Source: Bacteroidota bacterium
Lineage (GTDB): Bacteria; Bacteroidota; Ignavibacteria; UBA10030; UBA8401
Length of the DNA stretch: 11,029 bases
Assembly: GCA_030824175.1 (NCBI GenBank)
Contig: JAVBYH010000300.1
Location: 1 to 11,029, forward strand
Direction: 5' to 3'
Of the stretch, positions 7,904-11,029 are shown one piece after another. The notes under the pieces were generated by a model. The model ran no database searches. It saw only the letters and a list, made by a program, of their open reading frames with translations, and had not been told where the DNA came from. Numbering within the stretch: position 1 is the stretch's first letter; each line of letters starts with the position of its first letter. The position numbers were made by a program, and so were the translations under genes.

Positions 7904-7923
7904 CGTGATCCATCACGAAGGAG
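7904..7923 (+). promoter_or_regulatory. small inverted repeat abutting the rplY ribosome-binding site
   Basis: CGTGA (7904-7908) and TCACG (7913-7917) can form a 5-bp hairpin with loop TCCA, directly followed by the Shine-Dalgarno AAGGAG (7918-7923). Such a hairpin could affect access to the site, but it is short and may be chance. Confidence 0.3.
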
Positions 7924-7929
7924 TGCATA

Positions 7930-8580
7930 ATGTCTGAAATAGTATTGAAAGCAGAAGTTCGCAAGCAAATCGGCTCGCATGCCAACAAGGTCCGTTTCGC
8001 GGGCAACATCCCCGGCGTGTTCTACGCGCATGGCGACGAGAACATCAGCATCACGGCGTCACCGATCGCCCTGAAGCCGCTCATCTATACGTCGGATACG
8101 CACCTCGTGAACCTCCAGTTGGATAACGGCGTTGCCAAGACGTGCATCCTGCGCGATGTCCAGTTCGATCCCCTCACGGACAAGCCGATCCATTTCGACT
8201 TACAGGGTGTGAAGGAAGACGAAGAACTGACGATCGAAGTTCCCGTTGTGCTCGTCGGCTCGCCCAAGGGCGTGAAGGACGGCGGAACGCTGCAGCACGT
8301 GATCCACAAACTGAAGGTCATGTGCCTTCCGAAATTCATTCCCGAGAACATCAAGATCAACGTCGCCGATCTCGCCATCAACGATTCGGTCCACGTGCGC
8401 GATCTTCCGCTGGAGAATGTGACGGTCCTCGAGAACGCGTCGAGCACGGTGGTCGCTGTCGTGCCGCCGACAGTCGTGAAGGAAGCTGAAGCCGGTGCCG
8501 CGGGTGTCGTTGAAGGCGCCGCAGCAACGTCCGAGCCCGAAGTGATCACAAAGGGCAAGAAGCCCGCTGAAGAAGCATAA
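7930..8580 (+). CDS. rplY: large ribosomal subunit protein bL25, CTC type
   Basis: bL25 binds 5S rRNA in the large subunit. The 216-residue product is the long (CTC/TL5) form. The N-terminal L25 domain (about 5-92) has the GNIPGVFYAHG signature (25-35) and DVQFDPLTDKPIHFDLQ (76-92). A C-terminal beta domain (about 98-182) includes LKVMCLPKFIPENIKINV and HVRDLP. A 30-residue Ala/Glu-rich tail follows, probably disordered. A strong AAGGAG precedes the ATG. It lies 38 bases after prs and 21 bases before pth, an arrangement seen in many bacteria. Confidence 0.96.
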   Translation: MSEIVLKAEVRKQIGSHANKVRFAGNIPGVFYAHGDENISITASPIALKPLIYTSDTHLVNLQLDNGVAKTCILRDVQFDPLTDKPIHFDLQGVKEDEELTIEVPVVLVGSPKGVKDGGTLQHVIHKLKVMCLPKFIPENIKINVADLAINDSVHVRDLPLENVTVLENASSTVVAVVPPTVVKEAEAGAAGVVEGAAATSEPEVITKGKKPAEEA

Positions 8581-8601
8581 CGGTTCTTTGACCAGACAAG
8601 C

Positions 8602-9204
8602 GTGAAGTGTATCATCGGTTTAGGAAATCCCGGGCACGAGTATGCGCACACGCGTCATAACATCGGCTTCCGTGTGATCGACACAATCGCGGCGCAGAAG
8701 CGGATCGGGCTTCGTGAAGGCGACGGCGAGTTCTACAGCGGCGCCTTCACCGTCGACGGCCTCACAACGCTTTTGGCCGCGCCGACCACGTACATGAACA
8801 ACAGCGGCCTCGCCGTGCTCGACCTCTGCAGGCTGCACGGCATGACGCCGGACGATCTGCTCGTGGTGTTCGATGATTTTCAGCTGCCCCTGGGCACGCT
8901 GCGCATACGCGAGAGCGGAAGCGACGGCGGACACAACGGACTCGGCTCGATCATCTACCACCTCGGGACCGACCGGATCGCACGGCTGAGAATAGGCGTC
9001 GCCGGATGCACGATCCCGGACGCGCACACGCACGAGGCCATGGCCGGCTACGTGCTCTCTGGATTCGAACAGAACGAAGTAAAGCAGCTGCCGCTGCTGT
9101 TGGAGAAAGCGGCTGAAGCATGTTTGAGTTGGGCGCGCGACGGTGTCCCGAAAACGATGAATGCTTTCAACAGAAATTTTTTCAGCGACTCAGTCGAGTC
9201 GTGA
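8602..9204 (+). CDS. pth: peptidyl-tRNA hydrolase
   Basis: Pth cleaves peptidyl-tRNAs that drop off the ribosome, recycling tRNA. The start is a GTG that gives KCIIGLGNPGHEY at the N-terminus; no ATG fits. Residues matching the E. coli active site are N9 (IGLGNPG), catalytic H19 (TRHNIGF), N66 in PTTYMNNSG (61-69), D91 in VFDDFQLPLG and N112 in GGHNGLGS (109-116). At 200 residues it has normal length. No strong Shine-Dalgarno is visible before the GTG, so it may depend on coupling to rplY, which ends 21 bases upstream. The rplY-pth pair is a common neighbourhood. Confidence 0.97.
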   Translation: MKCIIGLGNPGHEYAHTRHNIGFRVIDTIAAQKRIGLREGDGEFYSGAFTVDGLTTLLAAPTTYMNNSGLAVLDLCRLHGMTPDDLLVVFDDFQLPLGTLRIRESGSDGGHNGLGSIIYHLGTDRIARLRIGVAGCTIPDAHTHEAMAGYVLSGFEQNEVKQLPLLLEKAAEACLSWARDGVPKTMNAFNRNFFSDSVES

Positions 9205-9236
9205 GTTTTAGCTGTAAAAACTAACGGTACAACCCT

Positions 9237-9263
9237 GCCCCGTTGAAATCGCGTCGATGGGGC
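9237..9263 (+). promoter_or_regulatory. hairpin in the leader of rpsF
   Basis: GCCCCGTTG (9237-9245) pairs with CGATGGGGC (9255-9263), including two G-U pairs, around the 9-nt loop AAATCGCGT. It lies 11 bases before the rpsF Shine-Dalgarno, within an 81-base gap. In many bacteria the rpsF leader is an RNA structure bound by the S6:S18 pair. The CCG element of that motif could not be confidently placed here, so the assignment is only suggestive. Confidence 0.4.
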
Positions 9264-9274
9264 CTTATGTCCAC

Positions 9275-9280
9275 AGGAGG
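9275..9280 (+). promoter_or_regulatory. strong Shine-Dalgarno that fixes a TTG start for rpsF
   Basis: A perfect AGGAGG lies 5 bases before the TTG at 9286. The only nearby ATG (9267) is in another frame, so the TTG is taken as the start. Confidence 0.8.
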
Positions 9281-9285
9281 ATAGC

Positions 9286-9669
9286 TTGAAACACGAACCG
9301 CGAATTTACGAAACAGTCTTCATCGTGAACGCCAATCTGGAAGATGCACAGATCGAGGTGATCATCGAGAAGACGAAGGATGTCATTCTCAAATACGGCG
9401 GCGAGATCCTTGCCGTCGAGAAATGGGGACGTCGACGTCTTGCGTATGCCATAAAGAAGAAGAACAACGGCTATTACACGCTCATCGAATTCAAGGCCCC
9501 GGGCGACGCACTCACCCGCCTGAACCGTTTCTTCCAGCTCGAAGAGGAAGTCATGCGTCATCTGGTGCTGCAGCTCGACAAGAAAGCGTTGAAAGCCAAA
9601 GAGGTTGCGTTGAAGGCGGCCGCCGATGCGGCAGCCGCAGTCGAACCCACCGCAACCGTTTCCGAATAA
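9286..9669 (+). CDS. rpsF: small ribosomal subunit protein bS6
   Basis: bS6 pairs with bS18 on the platform of the 30S subunit. The 127-residue product has the family start RIYETVFIVNANL, then VEKWGRRRLAYAIKKKNNGYYTLIEF and the ending helix LNRFFQLEEEVMRHLVLQLDKKA. An Ala/Glu-rich tail (about 100-127) extends past the core, as in many bacteria. Translation starts at TTG with a perfect Shine-Dalgarno. The gene is followed by rpsR after 32 bases; no ssb or priB gene intervenes. Confidence 0.96.
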   Translation: MKHEPRIYETVFIVNANLEDAQIEVIIEKTKDVILKYGGEILAVEKWGRRRLAYAIKKKNNGYYTLIEFKAPGDALTRLNRFFQLEEEVMRHLVLQLDKKALKAKEVALKAAADAAAAVEPTATVSE

Positions 9670-9701
9670 CACAATTTTTGAGCATACTAAGGACTAACAT
9701 C

Positions 9702-10010
9702 ATGAAATCATTCTCATCACGACCCGCAGACGGCGGCGGCCGTCCCGGCGAAGGCTACATCGAACGCCGCGAAAAACGCGATTCACAGGCGATCCGCAAG
9801 AAACGGACCTGCCGCTTCACCGAAGCAAAGACAATCTACATCGACTACAAAGACGAAAAGCTCCTTCGCCGGTATGTGACGGAACAAGGGAAGATCATCC
9901 CGAAACGCATCACAGGCACCAGCGCGAAATATCAGCGTCAGCTCGTGCTCGCAATCAAACGCGCTCGTCATCTTGCGCTGCTTCCGTTCGTGTCGGATAC
10001 CATTAAATAA
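9702..10010 (+). CDS. rpsR: small ribosomal subunit protein bS18
   Basis: bS18 binds the 30S platform with bS6. The 102-residue product has the core KKRTCRFTEAKTIYIDYKDEKLLRRYVTEQ in overlapping parts, then GKIIPKRITGTSAKYQRQL and AIKRARHLALLPFV, which is diagnostic. The core is preceded by about 30 residues rich in Gly, Arg and charged residues, making it longer than the 75-residue E. coli protein. Only one cysteine (C37) remains. AAGGA lies upstream of the ATG. Upstream in-frame sequence lies inside rpsF and was not included. Confidence 0.96.
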   Translation: MKSFSSRPADGGGRPGEGYIERREKRDSQAIRKKRTCRFTEAKTIYIDYKDEKLLRRYVTEQGKIIPKRITGTSAKYQRQLVLAIKRARHLALLPFVSDTIK

Positions 10011-10033
10011 TATTGAGCGAGGAGATCATAGCA

Positions 10034-10477
10034 ATGAAAGTCATTTTACGTCAAAATTACGAAGGACTCGGCAGCATCGGCGATGTTGTTGTTGTGAAAG
10101 ACGGGTACGCGAGGAATTATCTTGTCCCCCGCAAGATCGCGTACCGCGCAACAGCCGGCAGCCTGAAGGCCCTGGAAGAAGAAAAGAAGCAGCACGAACG
10201 CAAGGAAGTCAAATCGGTGAAGGAAGCGGAAACGCTCGCCGCAAAACTGGGCAGCCTCTCCCTCACCATCGCGATGAAGGTCGGCGAAGACGAAAAGCTC
10301 TTCGGTTCGGTCACCTCGCAGATGATCGCCGATTCGCTTGCCGCGCAGAACTTCACGGTGGACAAGCGCGACATCTCGCTCGAGGAGCCCATCAAGGCCC
10401 TCGGCATTTTCGAAGTGCCCGTGAAAGTGCATGCCAAAGTCTCGGCCAAGGTTAAAGTGTGGGTTGTGCGCGAATAA
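10034..10477 (+). CDS. rplI: large ribosomal subunit protein bL9
   Basis: bL9 binds 23S rRNA near the L1 stalk. The 147-residue product shows the N-terminal domain MKVILRQNYEGLGSIGDVV with VKDGYARNYLVPRKIA. A long charged connecting helix (about 43-75) and a C-terminal domain containing GEDEKLFGSVTSQMIA follow. The length is standard. The ATG has GAGGAG (10019-10024) nine bases upstream; a TTG at 10013 would add seven residues and sits ahead of that site, so it was rejected. It is the last gene of the ribosomal operon. Confidence 0.97.
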   Translation: MKVILRQNYEGLGSIGDVVVVKDGYARNYLVPRKIAYRATAGSLKALEEEKKQHERKEVKSVKEAETLAAKLGSLSLTIAMKVGEDEKLFGSVTSQMIADSLAAQNFTVDKRDISLEEPIKALGIFEVPVKVHAKVSAKVKVWVVRE

Positions 10478-10507
10478 GCATCACGCGCCCGGCATCGCAT
10501 GAATTCT

Positions 10508-10545
10508 TACCTGACTGTCGGCAGCGACAGTCAGGTATTTTTTTT
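10508..10545 (+). terminator. strong intrinsic terminator of the prs-rplI operon
   Basis: TACCTGACTGTCG (10508-10520) pairs perfectly over 13 bp with CGACAGTCAGGTA (10525-10537) around the loop GCAG, then eight T follow (10538-10545). This is the textbook layout. It begins 30 bases after the rplI stop and ends 28 bases before argH. Confidence 0.95.
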
Positions 10546-10573
10546 CCGACAACGCAGAAAGGAAGTACCGGCT

Positions 10574-11029
10574 ATGGCTCAACCCAAATTACTCTGGACC
10601 GGACGGTTCTCGCAGCCGCTCTCCGAGATCGCACTTCGCTTCTCCTCCTCCATCGAACTGGATAAGGAAATGTACCGGGAAGACATTCTCGGCTCCATCG
10701 CGCACGTCGAAATGCTCGCCTCCGCCAAGATCCTCAGCGCATCCGAGGCGCGGCGCATCCGCACGGCGCTGAAAGCCATCGGCGTCGAGATCGAGAACGA
10801 CAAGCTGCCCCTCACATGGGACAAGGAAGACATCCATACGGCGATCGAACAGCGCCTCACCGCGAAGATCGGCGCGCTCGGCGGCAAGCTCCACACCGCA
10901 CGCAGCCGCAACGACCAGGTGGCGCTCGACGAACGCCTCTACCTCCGCGGGGCCATCCGCGAACTGCAGAAGCTCATCGTACAGCTTCAGCGCGTGCTCC
11001 TCTACAAGGCGGAAAAGAATTTTGAAACG
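10574..11029 (+). CDS. argH: argininosuccinate lyase, N-terminal part (cut by window edge)
   Basis: ArgH splits argininosuccinate into arginine and fumarate, the last step of arginine synthesis. The 152 visible codons are open to the edge; the family usually has about 450-460 residues, so about two thirds are missing. It begins LLWTGRFSQPL. DILGSIAHVEML (37-48), EDIHTAIEQRL (85-95) and GGKLHTARSRNDQV (103-116) are strong signatures of the aspartase/fumarase superfamily lyase ArgH. GGAAG lies about 8 bases before the ATG. A terminator lies between it and rplI, so it is probably a separate transcription unit. Nothing suggests it is broken. Confidence 0.95.
   Translation, partial: MAQPKLLWTGRFSQPLSEIALRFSSSIELDKEMYREDILGSIAHVEMLASAKILSASEARRIRTALKAIGVEIENDKLPLTWDKEDIHTAIEQRLTAKIGALGGKLHTARSRNDQVALDERLYLRGAIRELQKLIVQLQRVLLYKAEKNFET

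Overview
The window is about 11 kb of GC-rich bacterial chromosome carrying core housekeeping genes, tightly packed and almost all on the + strand. It contains no phage, transposase gene, CRISPR array, tRNA or rRNA. The gene order prs-rplY-pth-rpsF-rpsR-rplI, with a long CTC-type bL25 and lineage-style start sites, suggests the Bacteroidota/Chlorobi/Ignavibacteria (FCB) side of the bacteria. That placement is inference from gene order and protein style, not from a search.

Layout. Positions 1-194 hold no gene, only a C-rich hairpin. RNase P RNA (rnpB) occupies about 195-683; it is a clear type-A RNA with several extra or enlarged hairpins. A DNA repair and translation-quality block follows: recJ (798-2555), a YebC/PmpR family gene (2611-3360), ruvC (3365-3904) and ruvA (3928-4536), with gaps of 55, 4 and 23 bases. 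The usual partner ruvB is not here; its place is taken by a DHA1-type major facilitator exporter (4584-5729). Between that gene and a convergent alpha/beta hydrolase gene (5915-6781, - strand) lies a cluster of REP-like palindromes (5719-5854). One of these also forms the stop codon of the transporter gene and a terminator for the opposite strand.

An AT-rich divergent intergenic region (6782-6946) carries a good sigma-70-type promoter for the second + strand operon: prs (PRPP synthetase), rplY/ctc (bL25), pth (peptidyl-tRNA hydrolase), rpsF (bS6), rpsR (bS18) and rplI (bL9). This operon ends in a strong intrinsic terminator (10508-10545). The window closes with the first 152 codons of argH (argininosuccinate lyase), which runs off the right edge.

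How the genes fit together: RecJ, RuvC and RuvA act in recombinational repair; YebC-family proteins act on translation or its regulation; PRPP synthetase supplies nucleotide precursors; bL25, bS6, bS18, bL9 and Pth serve the ribosome and tRNA recycling. No new multi-gene system is visible. The most unusual material is non-coding: the palindrome cluster, the expanded RNase P RNA and the hairpin leader before rpsF.
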